The notes beneath the pieces were generated by a model, which saw nothing but the letters and a program-made list of their open reading frames with translations, had not been told where the DNA came from and did not search any database. Made by a program: the position numbers and the translations under genes. A DNA stretch of 64,000 bases, from NCBI RefSeq assembly GCF_009807005.1, contig NZ_WUBR01000001.1:434001-498000 (forward strand), given 5' to 3'. How positions within the stretch are numbered: the first letter of the stretch is position 1; the number at the start of each line of letters is the position of its first letter. Shown in pieces: positions 46,923-57,997 of the stretch. Source of the DNA: Aurantiacibacter rhizosphaerae. Lineage in GTDB: Bacteria > Pseudomonadota > Alphaproteobacteria > Sphingomonadales > Sphingomonadaceae.

Positions 46923-47726
46923 TCAGGCGTACCAATAGGCCGTGCCGCGCATTTCCAGGCTGATCCGCGGCGCTGCGTCTGGCGGGGCGAGGGGATTGTC
47001 GAATGCGCCGTGCGGCATCAGTTGCGCGCAGTCGGGATCGCTTTCGCTTGTCTTGAACACCAGCGCTTCGCCGCGATGCATGTTCGAATAATAGAACCAG
47101 CGATGCGCCGGATTGTGGGCCAACAGATAGTTGGGAAAACCCCATTCGGGCGAGCCATCCAGCGGATCGAAAATCGCCCGGCACGGCAACAGGTCGCCGT
47201 CTTGCAGGCTGGTGAAATCGCATAATCCCAAGGGCACGTCCTGCGGCGGATCGCTGAGTACGCGCCATACGTTGTACTGCGCGCTGCGGATGACTTCGCG
47301 GCCCTCTGGCGCTGCCTGCGCGCGGGCGGCGGCGGCAGGCTCCTTTGCCATATCGACATGGATGAAGCGGGCGGGGTGGGAATTGTCGTGATCGGCGTTT
47401 GTGCCCGCCTTTTCAGAGAAGCGCAGGATGCCCATCGGCGTCATCGCCACGTGGTCGCATCCGGTCAGGGCGGTCAACAACTCGACGATTTCGCCTGAAT
47501 GGGTGCGCATCACTTCGTCAAGATCGGTGAGGTCGGCAACGGCGCTGGCATGCTCCACCAGAGTGAAGCCTTCGACGTCCAGCGAACATTTGCGCCCGCG
47601 TGCATCGGTTATCGCGACCTCCACCGCGGCGAGCGGGACGAAATCCTTTTCATGGGCATTGGCATAAAAATACGGGCGCTTCTCGGTGCGTTCGCAATAT
47701 CCGATCTGCGCCCGTAGATTTGTCAT
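46923..47726 (-). CDS. CmcJ/NvfI-family protein at the end of the lig operon
   Basis: A 267-residue protein of the family that includes CmcJ of cephamycin synthesis and fungal NvfI/asqJ-side oxygenases. Family stretches: SAQYNVWRVLSDPPQDVPLGLCDFTSL and HRWFYYSNMHRGEALVFKTSESDP, the second with a possible metal-binding His and an R/K pair. Members are Fe(II)/2-oxoglutarate-type enzymes or partners of methyltransferases; activity is not fixed. Starts 15 bp after the aldo/keto reductase stop, so it is likely the last gene of the lig minus-strand operon. An oxygenase for a methoxy- or carboxy-aromatic is a possible role. Confidence 0.72.
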   Translation of the reverse strand: MTNLRAQIGYCERTEKRPYFYANAHEKDFVPLAAVEVAITDARGRKCSLDVEGFTLVEHASAVADLTDLDEVMRTHSGEIVELLTALTGCDHVAMTPMGILRFSEKAGTNADHDNSHPARFIHVDMAKEPAAAARAQAAPEGREVIRSAQYNVWRVLSDPPQDVPLGLCDFTSLQDGDLLPCRAIFDPLDGSPEWGFPNYLLAHNPAHRWFYYSNMHRGEALVFKTSESDPDCAQLMPHGAFDNPLAPPDAAPRISLEMRGTAYWYA

Positions 47727-47741
47727 TTTACGCGCCCCAAT

Positions 47742-48743
47742 TTACTCTGCGAATTCCTCGGTGTCGATCGTGGGGCGGATCGCATCGTGATAGCGGTGGC
47801 CGTGAACCGTGGAGTGGTTCACGATCTCTCCAGCCTTGGCGATGGCATCTGCCGGAATGTCCACCGTGGCCGCGTGAAAGTTTTCTTTCATATGCGCGAT
47901 GCTGGTGGTGCCGGGAATTGCGTGGCAATTGTCACCCTGTTCCAGCACCCAGCGATTGGCGAGCTGTGCCGGCGTTACGCCAACGTCCTTCGCCAGGGCT
48001 TCCAGCTGCTGGATCACGGCAAGGTTCTTCGGCCAGTTCTCCGCATTGAAACGCGGCATCTTGGTGCGCAGGTCCTTGTCCTCCAGCGTCGCCGGATCGC
48101 GCAGTTCGCCGCCGAAGGCACCGCGCCCGGTGCTGCTGAAGGCGACCAAGGCAATGCCCAGTTCCTTGCAGGTGTCGAGCACGCCGAGTTCCACATTGCG
48201 GGTCCATAGCGAATATTCGGGCTGCACGGCGGCCACGGGATGGACAGCGTGGGCTTCCCGGATATGCGCGGCGTTCCACTCGGACACGCCATAGGCGCCG
48301 ATCTTGCCTGCCTCCATCGCCCGCACCATCGCGCCCACGCTGTCCGCAATCGGCACCTTGGGATCGAAGCGGTGCATGTAGAACAGGTCGATGTGGTCGG
48401 TTTTCAAACGGGCCAGAGACTTGTCGAGGTTTTCTGCAATGCTGTCCGGCGCGCAGGAGACGCCGCGATTTGCGCCGTCCACCACGATGCCACACTTGCT
48501 GGCCAGCAGGAATTCGTTCCGCCGATGCATCACCGCATCCGCCAGCAATTCCTCATTATCGCCGCCGCCATAGATGTTGGCGGTGTCGAGGTGATCATAG
48601 CCAAGGTCCAGCGCCTCGTTCAGCAGCCTGACCTTCACGTCATGGTCTGGCGGGGTGGCATAGGCCCAGGACAGGTTCATGCAGCCCAGCCCGATGGGAT
48701 GGACGGCACGGCCTGCCAGTTGTCGTTTTGCGAGGGCTGCCAT
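47742..48743 (-). CDS. Aldo/keto reductase in the lig operon
   Basis: A 333-residue TIM-barrel reductase: LGCMNLSWAYATPP, DTANIYGGGDNEELL (catalytic Asp and Tyr), FLLASKCGIV (Lys), IDLFYMHRFDP (His) and VGVTPAQLANRWVLEQ near the NADPH site. Start 48743 shares its A with the TAA of ligC (TAATG), showing co-translation. It may reduce an aromatic aldehyde or detoxify a semialdehyde intermediate such as CHMS; no direct evidence for the substrate. Confidence 0.87.
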   Translation of the reverse strand: MAALAKRQLAGRAVHPIGLGCMNLSWAYATPPDHDVKVRLLNEALDLGYDHLDTANIYGGGDNEELLADAVMHRRNEFLLASKCGIVVDGANRGVSCAPDSIAENLDKSLARLKTDHIDLFYMHRFDPKVPIADSVGAMVRAMEAGKIGAYGVSEWNAAHIREAHAVHPVAAVQPEYSLWTRNVELGVLDTCKELGIALVAFSSTGRGAFGGELRDPATLEDKDLRTKMPRFNAENWPKNLAVIQQLEALAKDVGVTPAQLANRWVLEQGDNCHAIPGTTSIAHMKENFHAATVDIPADAIAKAGEIVNHSTVHGHRYHDAIRPTIDTEEFAE

Positions 48744-49705
48744 TACGACCAGCCGTCCTGCTGTTCCAGGCTCTCGGCCAGTTCGCCGATCACGCGGTAG
48801 CAATCCAGCACCTGCGCAACCGAGCTGTTGGGCTCACGCCCTTCGCGGATGGCGGAGATGAATTCGCGGTCCTGCAGTTCGATGCCGTTGTTGGAAGGCA
48901 CATCCACCACGGAAAGGTCGATGGCTTCCTCGCGCCCGTCCACCAGATCGTCATAACGCGCGATATAGGTCGCGGTGTCGCCGATGTAGCGGAAGAAGGT
49001 GCCCAGCGGCCCGTCATTGTTGAACGAGAGTGCCAGGGTGAGGATCTGGCCCTTGTCGGTCTTCATCTGGATGGACTGGTCCATCGCGATGCCCAGATCG
49101 GGATGCTTGGGGCCCTGCAGAATGTTGGCCTTCACCACCTTCGCACCAGTCATGTACTGGAAGATGTCGATGGTGTGGGCAGAGTGGTGCCACAGCAAGT
49201 GGTCCGTCCAGCTGCGCGGCTCGCCCTTGGCGTTCTTGTTCTCGCGGCGGAAGAAGAAGGTTTCGACATCCATCGAAAGGATGTTGAATTCGCCCGCGTC
49301 GATGCGGTTCTTCACATACTGGTGGCTGGGGTTGAAGCGGCGCGTGTGGCCCGCCATGCAGACAAGGCCGGTTTCCTTCTGCTTGGCATCCACGGCCTTG
49401 GCATCGGCCCAGCTGTCGGCCATCGGGATTTCGACTTCGACATGCTTGCCGGCGTCCATTGCCTTGATCGCCTGATCGGCGTGCATCTGCGTAGGCGTGC
49501 AGAGGATCACGGCGTCGACTTCGTCGATCTCCAGCATTTCTTCGTAATTGGTGGTGGCGTGGCCGATGCCGTATTTGTCGGCCATGGCCTGCGTCTTGTC
49601 CTGCGTGCGGCCAACCAGGCTGACGACTTCGACATCGTCGATGTTCTTCAGTCCGTCGAGGTGCTTTTCACCAAAGGCGCCGCCACCGGCGAGTGCGATT
49701 TTCAT
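48743..49705 (-). CDS. ligC: 4-carboxy-2-hydroxymuconate-6-semialdehyde dehydrogenase
   Basis: A 320-residue Gfo/Idh/MocA-fold oxidoreductase with NAD(P)-binding GGGAFGEKHLDGLKNID at the N-terminus. The stretches AVILCTPTQMHADQAI, GHTRRFNPSHQYVKNRI, GEPRSWTDHLLWHHSAHTID and NNDGPLGTFFRYI match SYK-6 LigC almost residue for residue. It oxidises the cyclised hemiacetal of CHMS to 2-pyrone-4,6-dicarboxylate. GGGAGAACCCTC precedes the ATG. It is separated from ligB by an 88-bp gap that includes a hairpin, unlike the tight joints elsewhere in this operon. Confidence 0.95.
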   Translation of the reverse strand: MKIALAGGGAFGEKHLDGLKNIDDVEVVSLVGRTQDKTQAMADKYGIGHATTNYEEMLEIDEVDAVILCTPTQMHADQAIKAMDAGKHVEVEIPMADSWADAKAVDAKQKETGLVCMAGHTRRFNPSHQYVKNRIDAGEFNILSMDVETFFFRRENKNAKGEPRSWTDHLLWHHSAHTIDIFQYMTGAKVVKANILQGPKHPDLGIAMDQSIQMKTDKGQILTLALSFNNDGPLGTFFRYIGDTATYIARYDDLVDGREEAIDLSVVDVPSNNGIELQDREFISAIREGREPNSSVAQVLDCYRVIGELAESLEQQDGWS

Positions 49706-49749
49706 GAGGGTTCTCCCTAAAGAGATTTGCGAGGGGGGTTCACATAATC

Positions 49750-49788
49750 AAAGGGCACCTGCGGCCATTGTTCCGCAAGGTGCCCTTT
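49750..49788 (-). terminator. Hairpin between ligB and ligC (possible attenuator)
   Basis: Long stem of 15 paired positions with one bulged base: 49750-49764 pairs with 49773-49788 around an 8-base loop. Read in the operon direction it is followed by TTTGATTATG, read the other way by TTTTAAAG. It could be a partial terminator, a processing or mRNA-stability element that sets the LigAB to LigC ratio. Confidence 0.75.
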
Positions 49789-49793
49789 TAAAG

Positions 49794-51126
<1,333 letters not shown>

Positions 51127-51128
51127 TT

Positions 51129-51446
51129 TCAGGCTTCCTCGATGTCTTTCCATTCGTATTCCAGCGGTGCCTCACGAAAGGCGAAGCGATCGATGTGCCG
51201 CTCTATCACGCCGCGCATATGCTCGTTGCGATCCTGCTCTGCCGTCGTCAGCGTGATGGCGATGCCGCCGGGACGGGCCAGCATCACCGCGCTCTCAAGA
51301 TCGGAGAACGGGAAGGTGCCCATGCCATCACCCTCGTCATAGCTGGTGGCGTGCTTGTGCCCCCAGTGCTTGACGAGCTGCTGGATATAACGCTCCGGCT
51401 TTTCGCACTTGGCGAAGCCCTGGGCGATGGCGGGCGTATCGCTCAT
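51129..51446 (-). CDS. DUF2218-like small protein between ligJ and ligA
   Basis: A 105-residue acidic protein. HKHATSYDEGDGMGTFPFSD, followed by a hydrophobic strand AITLTTAEQDR and VIERHIDRFAFREAP, is the layout of DUF2218, a one-domain family of unknown function otherwise found near iron-siderophore or oxidative genes. Its ATG shares one base with the ligJ stop (TAATG) and its stop is 2 bases before ligA, so it is made together with the dioxygenase. Several His residues could bind iron; a role in loading or protecting the oxygen-labile Fe(II) of LigAB is a hypothesis. Confidence 0.8.
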   Translation of the reverse strand: MSDTPAIAQGFAKCEKPERYIQQLVKHWGHKHATSYDEGDGMGTFPFSDLESAVMLARPGGIAITLTTAEQDRNEHMRGVIERHIDRFAFREAPLEYEWKDIEEA

Positions 51447-52471
51447 TACAGCCCCTTTTCCTTCAGGATGCCGTCCAGCCGCGAGTAGACCTTGCGGGCA
51501 TTGCCTTCGAAAATCATGTGCTTTTCTTCCGCAGAGATATCCAGCGCATCGACATAGCGCTTGGTATCGTCGAAATAATGGCCGGTCTGCGGATCGATGC
51601 CGCGCACCGCGCCCACCATTTCGCTGCCGAACAGGATGTTCTTGTTCTTGATCACATCGGCCAGCAGATCGATGCCGGGCTGGTGATAAACGCAGGTGTC
51701 GAAGAACACGTTGTTCATCAGGTGGCTCTCGATATCGGGCTGCTTCAGCATATCGGCCAGGCCGCGATACCGACCCCAGTGATAGGGCACCGCGCCGCCG
51801 CCGTGCGGGATGATCAGCTTCAGATCGGGGAAGCGGCTGAAGAGATCTCCCTGCAGCAATTGCATGAAGGCCACCGTGTCTGCGGCCAGGTAGTAGCCGC
51901 CTGTGGCGTGCATGGAAGGATTGCAGCTGCCCGATACGTGGATCATCGCCGGCACGCCCAGTTCGCACATCGTTTCATAGATGGGGAACCAGTATTCATC
52001 GGTCAGCGGCGGGTGGGTGAAGTGGCCGCCGCCGGGATCGGGGTTGAGATTGCAGACAACGAAGTTCAGCTCCTCAACACAGCGGCGCAGTTCCTTCACG
52101 CTTTCCGACATGTCCGATTTCGGGCTTTGCGGCAGCATGCAGCCGCCGATGAAGGTATCGGGGAACAGCTGCGTGACGCGGTAGATCAGATCATTGCACC
52201 GCCGCGCCCATTCGCTGGCCACGGCCTGATCCCCCACATGCGGTGCCATGGCGCTGGCCCGCGGAGAGAAGATGGTGAAATCGGCGCCGCGTTCCTTGAT
52301 CAGGCGAAGCTGATTATCCTCGATCGTCTGGCGAATCTCGTCATCGGAGATGTCTGGATAGGGCGGGGGCGTGGTGCCTTCGTTAAAGGCCTTCTTCTGC
52401 TCTTCGCGCCAGGCATCGTGCCCTTTGGGCAGGACGGTGTAATGGCCATGACAATCGATAATCAGCGACAT
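51446..52471 (-). CDS. ligJ: 4-oxalomesaconate hydratase
   Basis: A 341-residue amidohydrolase-superfamily hydratase. Zinc ligands by position in SYK-6 LigJ are matched: His8/His10 in DCHGHYT, His178 in MIHVSG and His in IIPHGGG, with acidic GSEMVGAVRG near the C-terminus. It adds water to 4-oxalomesaconate to make 4-carboxy-4-hydroxy-2-oxoadipate. Follows the DUF1932 dehydrogenase by 2 bp. Confidence 0.95.
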   Translation of the reverse strand: MSLIIDCHGHYTVLPKGHDAWREEQKKAFNEGTTPPPYPDISDDEIRQTIEDNQLRLIKERGADFTIFSPRASAMAPHVGDQAVASEWARRCNDLIYRVTQLFPDTFIGGCMLPQSPKSDMSESVKELRRCVEELNFVVCNLNPDPGGGHFTHPPLTDEYWFPIYETMCELGVPAMIHVSGSCNPSMHATGGYYLAADTVAFMQLLQGDLFSRFPDLKLIIPHGGGAVPYHWGRYRGLADMLKQPDIESHLMNNVFFDTCVYHQPGIDLLADVIKNKNILFGSEMVGAVRGIDPQTGHYFDDTKRYVDALDISAEEKHMIFEGNARKVYSRLDGILKEKGL

Positions 52472-52473
52472 GC

Positions 52474-53355
52474 CTAGTTCTCTCCTCTGAAATCCGGAGT
52501 CGCCCGGATTGCCTTGATCTTAGCAGAAAGCGTTTCTGGCGGCGGCGTAAGGTCCAGATTGCCGAGGCTGGAGTGCCAGGCCACGGTCTGGTCGCTCATC
52601 GCGGCAGAGGTGCCCATTGCGCGCAGCATTTCTGCCGCCTCGATCATTTCTGCCGAGCGGCGACCGCCGTGGATCAGCATGCGATCGAGGTTGTAATTCG
52701 CCCGCTCTGCCCAGGGCAGGTTCTTCTCGCTGGCATCCAGCGAATCGAACACCTCGTCCAGCACGCCGGCCTGGCTGGCGGCCAGCACCAGTTCTGCGGT
52801 CAGCGCTTCCACGCCTTTCACCATGATGGAACGGCACAGCTTGATCGCGCTGGCGCGGCCCACGGTCTTGCCCACGGCGCGCGCATCGGTGAAGCCCAGC
52901 GTTTCCAGCACATCCACGGCCTTGTCCGCCTTGTTGCCGGATACCAGCAGCGGCACGTCCAGCCCCTTGTCGACAGGCGCCATGATGGCAACATCGACAT
53001 AGCGAACGTTGACGGCCTCGATCGCCTCTGCCGCCATCGCCTTGGTTTGCGGGGCGACGGAATTCATATCCAGCCACATGGCTTCCTGCGGCAAATAGGG
53101 CGCATATTCGCGCGCAGCGTCCAGCGCCTGATCAGCGGTGACGAGCGAGAGAATCACGTCGCAGGTGGCCAGCACCTCTCCGCAATCCTCGCCCAGTCCC
53201 ACGCCGCACTTGGCCAGGGCAGCACGGCGTTCTGCCAGCATGTCCCAGCCCTTCGCGCCTTCCCACTGGGCAGCGCGCATAAAGGTTTCCCCGGCTTCAC
53301 CGAAGCCGATAAGTGCCACATTTGGCGTCATGGTTTTCGTTTCTTGCGCAGACAT
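52474..53355 (-). CDS. NAD(P)-dependent beta-hydroxyacid dehydrogenase-like protein with DUF1932 domain
   Basis: A 293-residue protein: NAD(P)-binding VALIGFGEAGETFM at about residues 13-26, DVILSLVTADQALDAA, DMNSVAPQTKAMAAEA (the substrate-binding position of 3-hydroxyisobutyrate dehydrogenase relatives), YVDVAIMAPVDKG, then a C-terminal DUF1932 helical domain with Lys in AIKLCRSIMVKGVEAL as catalytic Lys. First gene of the lig minus-strand operon, directly divergent from ligK. None of the six known lig steps needs it, so it may act on a side product such as a keto or enol form of oxalomesaconate or on a related hydroxydiacid. ATG 53355 chosen for its purine-rich leader; ATG 53331 is possible. 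Confidence 0.82.
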   Translation of the reverse strand: MSAQETKTMTPNVALIGFGEAGETFMRAAQWEGAKGWDMLAERRAALAKCGVGLGEDCGEVLATCDVILSLVTADQALDAAREYAPYLPQEAMWLDMNSVAPQTKAMAAEAIEAVNVRYVDVAIMAPVDKGLDVPLLVSGNKADKAVDVLETLGFTDARAVGKTVGRASAIKLCRSIMVKGVEALTAELVLAASQAGVLDEVFDSLDASEKNLPWAERANYNLDRMLIHGGRRSAEMIEAAEMLRAMGTSAAMSDQTVAWHSSLGNLDLTPPPETLSAKIKAIRATPDFRGEN

Positions 53356-53381
53356 CGCTCTCGACGTCGCCTCCTATCAAT

Positions 53382-53394
53382 TGTAAGTGTTACA
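53382..53394. promoter_or_regulatory. LysR-type T-N11-A dyad in the ligJ/ligK divergent promoter
   Basis: TGTAAGTGTTACA is a 13-bp dyad (arms TGTAA/TTACA) in T-N11-A form. An overlapping pair TTGTA/TACAA spans 53381-53399. It is 27 bp upstream of the minus-strand operon start and 108 bp upstream of ligK. In SYK-6 the LysR-type regulator LigR controls ligK and ligJABC units; no ligR-like gene is present in this window. Confidence 0.6.
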
Positions 53395-53501
53395 TACAAG
53401 TTTGCGTGTAGACCCTCGCTGCAGTGCCTCTGCGTAGCTTGACGCAAGGCGGGGGAGGGGTTCACGCGAGGCAAAGCATATTGAGAGGAGAATCGCCAGT
53501 C

Positions 53502-54173
53502 ATGGGTGTCGTTGTTCAGAATATCGAACGTGCCGATCCGGAAGTCGTAAAGGCGCTTGGCGCGTGCGGCGTGGCCACCGTTCACGAATCGCAAGGCCGC
53601 ACGGGTCTGCTCGCCAGCTACATGCGCCCGATCTATACAGGCGCGCGCATCGGCGCCTCTGCCGTGACGATTTCGGTGCCGCCGGGCGACAATTACATGG
53701 TCCATGCCGCGATCGAGCAGTGCCAGGAGGGCGACGTTCTGGTCATCGCGCCAACATCCCCTTGCGAGGATGGCTATTTCGGAGACCTGCTGGCCACATC
53801 GGCACAGGCGCGCGGCGTGAAGGGCCTGATCATCGATGCCGGCGTTCGCGATCTGCGCGATCTGCAGGAAATGGATTTCCCCGTCTGGTCAAAGCGCGTG
53901 TTCGCGCAAGGCACGATCAAGGCATCGCTGGGCAGCGTGAACGTGGACGTGGTGTGCGCAGGCGCCTTCATCCGCCCCGGTGACATCATCGTGGCCGATG
54001 ACGACGGCGTGTGCGTCACGCGGCGGGAGGACGCGGAGGAGGTGCTGAAGAAAGCACAGGCCCGCGAAGCCAACGAAGAAGAGAAGCGCCAGAAGCTGGC
54101 CGACGGCGTGCTGGGCCTCGACATGTACGGCTTCCGCCAGAAGCTGACCGACATGGGCCTAAAGTGGGTTTGA
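53502..54173 (+). CDS. ligK: 4-carboxy-4-hydroxy-2-oxoadipate / 4-hydroxy-4-methyl-2-oxoglutarate aldolase
   Basis: A 223-residue class II (divalent metal) aldolase of the RraA-like fold. [48 protein letters not shown] and [14 protein letters not shown] (with the catalytic Arg and metal-binding Asp) are family marks. Splits the LigJ product into pyruvate and oxaloacetate. ATG 53502 follows GAGAGGAG at 11 bases; the upstream in-frame ATG at 53424 adds a non-conserved stretch. First gene of the ligK-ligU-ligI unit. Confidence 0.95.
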   Translation: MGVVVQNIERADPEVVKALGACGVATVHESQGRTGLLASYMRPIYTGARIGASAVTISVPPGDNYMVHAAIEQCQEGDVLVIAPTSPCEDGYFGDLLATSAQARGVKGLIIDAGVRDLRDLQEMDFPVWSKRVFAQGTIKASLGSVNVDVVCAGAFIRPGDIIVADDDGVCVTRREDAEEVLKKAQAREANEEEKRQKLADGVLGLDMYGFRQKLTDMGLKWV

Positions 54174-54177
54174 CCCG

Positions 54178-56113
<1,936 letters not shown>

Positions 56114-56152
56114 CAAGGTCGGCGTTTCAGACTGGCCATGATGGAGAGAGAC

Positions 56153-57760
56153 ATGGCCGGAAAAGAGCGCCGCCTGGAAAAGGCGTTGTGCGACTGGTTC
56201 GCCGACAGCGAAATACTCGACACCACAATCGGCGGATTGCTGCGCGATCAGGCGGCGGCCAATGGGTCGCGCGATGCGCTGCTGGAAGGCCTGCCCGATG
56301 GCACCGTGGGACGCCGCTGGACCTATGCAGAGCTGCTGAACGATGCGGAACGGCTGGCCAAGGGGCTGGCTACGCGGTTCCAGCCGGGAGAGCGTGTGGC
56401 CGTGTGGGCGCCCAACGTGCCGGAATGGGTGCTGGTGGAATATGCCGCCGCGCTGGCCGGATTGACGGTGGTGACGGTAAACCCTGCCTATCAGAAGCGA
56501 GAGTTGTCCTACGTGCTGCAGCAAAGCACGTCTGCCGCATTGTTCCTGGTGAACGAGTTTCGCGGTAACCCGATGGCGAAAATCGCCGCAGAGGCGGCAG
56601 AAGACCTGCCGGCCCTGCGCGAGATTATCGACATAGGTGACGAGGGCGCGCTGTTTACCGATCCCTCGGGCACGCTGCCGCAGGTGGACACCAATGATCC
56701 TGCGCAAATCCAGTACACCAGCGGCACCACCGGCTTTCCCAAGGGCGTGGTGCTGTCCCATCGCAACCTCACCAACAACGCCCGCCTGTTCGTGGAAGTG
56801 GGCGAATTGCCGCACGGGCTGGGCGCATTGGGCCTGACGCCGCTGTTTCACACCATGGGCTGTTCGATGGGCGTGCTGGGCGCGCTGCAATCGGGCGGCG
56901 CCTATTGCCCGCTGCTGGCCTTCGATCCCGGCGCGGCGCTGGATCTGATCGAAGCAGAGAAGCTCGCCTGGACGATCTGCGTGCCCACCATGGCGGTGGC
57001 GATGGTGGCGGCGCAAAAGCAGAAGCTGCGTGATCTTTCCTCCCTGCAGCGCATCGGCATGGGCGGCGCGATGGTTGCGCCCGAATTGGCGCGCAATGTT
57101 CGCGATGTGCTGGGGGCGGATACGCTGGTGGCTTACGGCCAGACAGAGAGCAGCCCGCTAATCACCACCGGCAGGCCGAGCGACGATTTCGAAAGGATCA
57201 GCACCACCATCGGCCAGCCTGCGTTGGGGTGCGAAGTGGGCATCTTCAATCCCGAAACGGATGAAGTGGTGGGTTGCGGCGATGTGGGCGAGATCCGCTG
57301 TCGCTCCGCCTCCACCATGCTGGGCTATAATGACGATCCCGAAGCAACCGCCGCCACGGTTGACGCGCAAGGCTGGCTGCATACCGGCGACCTGGGGACG
57401 ATGGATGATCAGGGCTATGTGAAGATTACCGGCCGCGTGAAGGAGATGATCATCCGCGGCGGTGAGAACCTCTTCCCCGCAGAAATCGAGAACGTGTTGC
57501 TGGAACATCCCGATGTTGCCGAATGCGCCGTTGTGGGCGTGCCGGACGATGTGCTGGGCGAAGCTGTTGCCGCATTCGTGCGGATGGAGGAGGGCGCGAT
57601 CTTCGATCCCGAAACCCTGCGCGCCCATTGCCGGTCACAGATCAGCCCGCAGAAATGCCCGGCGCACTGGCAGCAGGTTACCGAATGGCCGCTGACGGGA
57701 TCGGGCAAGATCCGCAAGTTCAAGCTGCGCGACCAATGGATTGCGGATCACGCCGCCTAG
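56153..57760 (+). CDS. Acyl-CoA synthetase (AMP-binding ligase) following ligI
   Basis: A 535-residue adenylate-forming ligase: IQYTSGTTGFPKGVVLSHRN (P-loop), YGQTESSPL (A5), GWLHTGDLGTMDDQGYVKI and PLTGSGKIRKFKL (catalytic Lys). General layout is the FadD/medium-chain type. It starts 39 bp after ligI behind GGAGAG and may be the last gene of that operon. If so it may activate an aromatic acid (for example a hydroxycinnamate) whose degradation leads to protocatechuate; the sequence alone does not fix the substrate. Confidence 0.88.
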   Translation: MAGKERRLEKALCDWFADSEILDTTIGGLLRDQAAANGSRDALLEGLPDGTVGRRWTYAELLNDAERLAKGLATRFQPGERVAVWAPNVPEWVLVEYAAALAGLTVVTVNPAYQKRELSYVLQQSTSAALFLVNEFRGNPMAKIAAEAAEDLPALREIIDIGDEGALFTDPSGTLPQVDTNDPAQIQYTSGTTGFPKGVVLSHRNLTNNARLFVEVGELPHGLGALGLTPLFHTMGCSMGVLGALQSGGAYCPLLAFDPGAALDLIEAEKLAWTICVPTMAVAMVAAQKQKLRDLSSLQRIGMGGAMVAPELARNVRDVLGADTLVAYGQTESSPLITTGRPSDDFERISTTIGQPALGCEVGIFNPETDEVVGCGDVGEIRCRSASTMLGYNDDPEATAATVDAQGWLHTGDLGTMDDQGYVKITGRVKEMIIRGGENLFPAEIENVLLEHPDVAECAVVGVPDDVLGEAVAAFVRMEEGAIFDPETLRAHCRSQISPQKCPAHWQQVTEWPLTGSGKIRKFKLRDQWIADHAA

Positions 57761-57930
57761 TCTTCGGGCGGCTTTTCCTTGTCCCGGCGGCGGGTGCGCC
57801 ACAGCGCTCCGCCGCCCACCAGGCCGAATGCACCCAGCAGCGCCAGCGCCCCGACCCACGCAATCGCCAGCCCCAGGGCGCCGGTGATCGCCATCAGGAA
57901 ATGGACCAGGAATTCCAGGACGCTTTGCAT
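57757..57930 (-). CDS. Small membrane protein (57 residues)
   Basis: An uninterrupted frame encoding one long or two short hydrophobic helices (FLVHFLMAITGALGLAIAWV and LLGAFGLVGGGALW) followed by a positively charged tail TRRRDKEKPPED, consistent with a small inner-membrane protein. Its stop overlaps the ligase stop on the other strand. The ribosome site is weak. Function unknown. Confidence 0.55.
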   Translation of the reverse strand: MQSVLEFLVHFLMAITGALGLAIAWVGALALLGAFGLVGGGALWRTRRRDKEKPPED

Positions 57931-57997
57931 CAGGGTTTGAGCCTTTGGATCATGGCTGACCTTAACGCTTTGCGGCCCGTGCGGCTATGGGGGAAGA

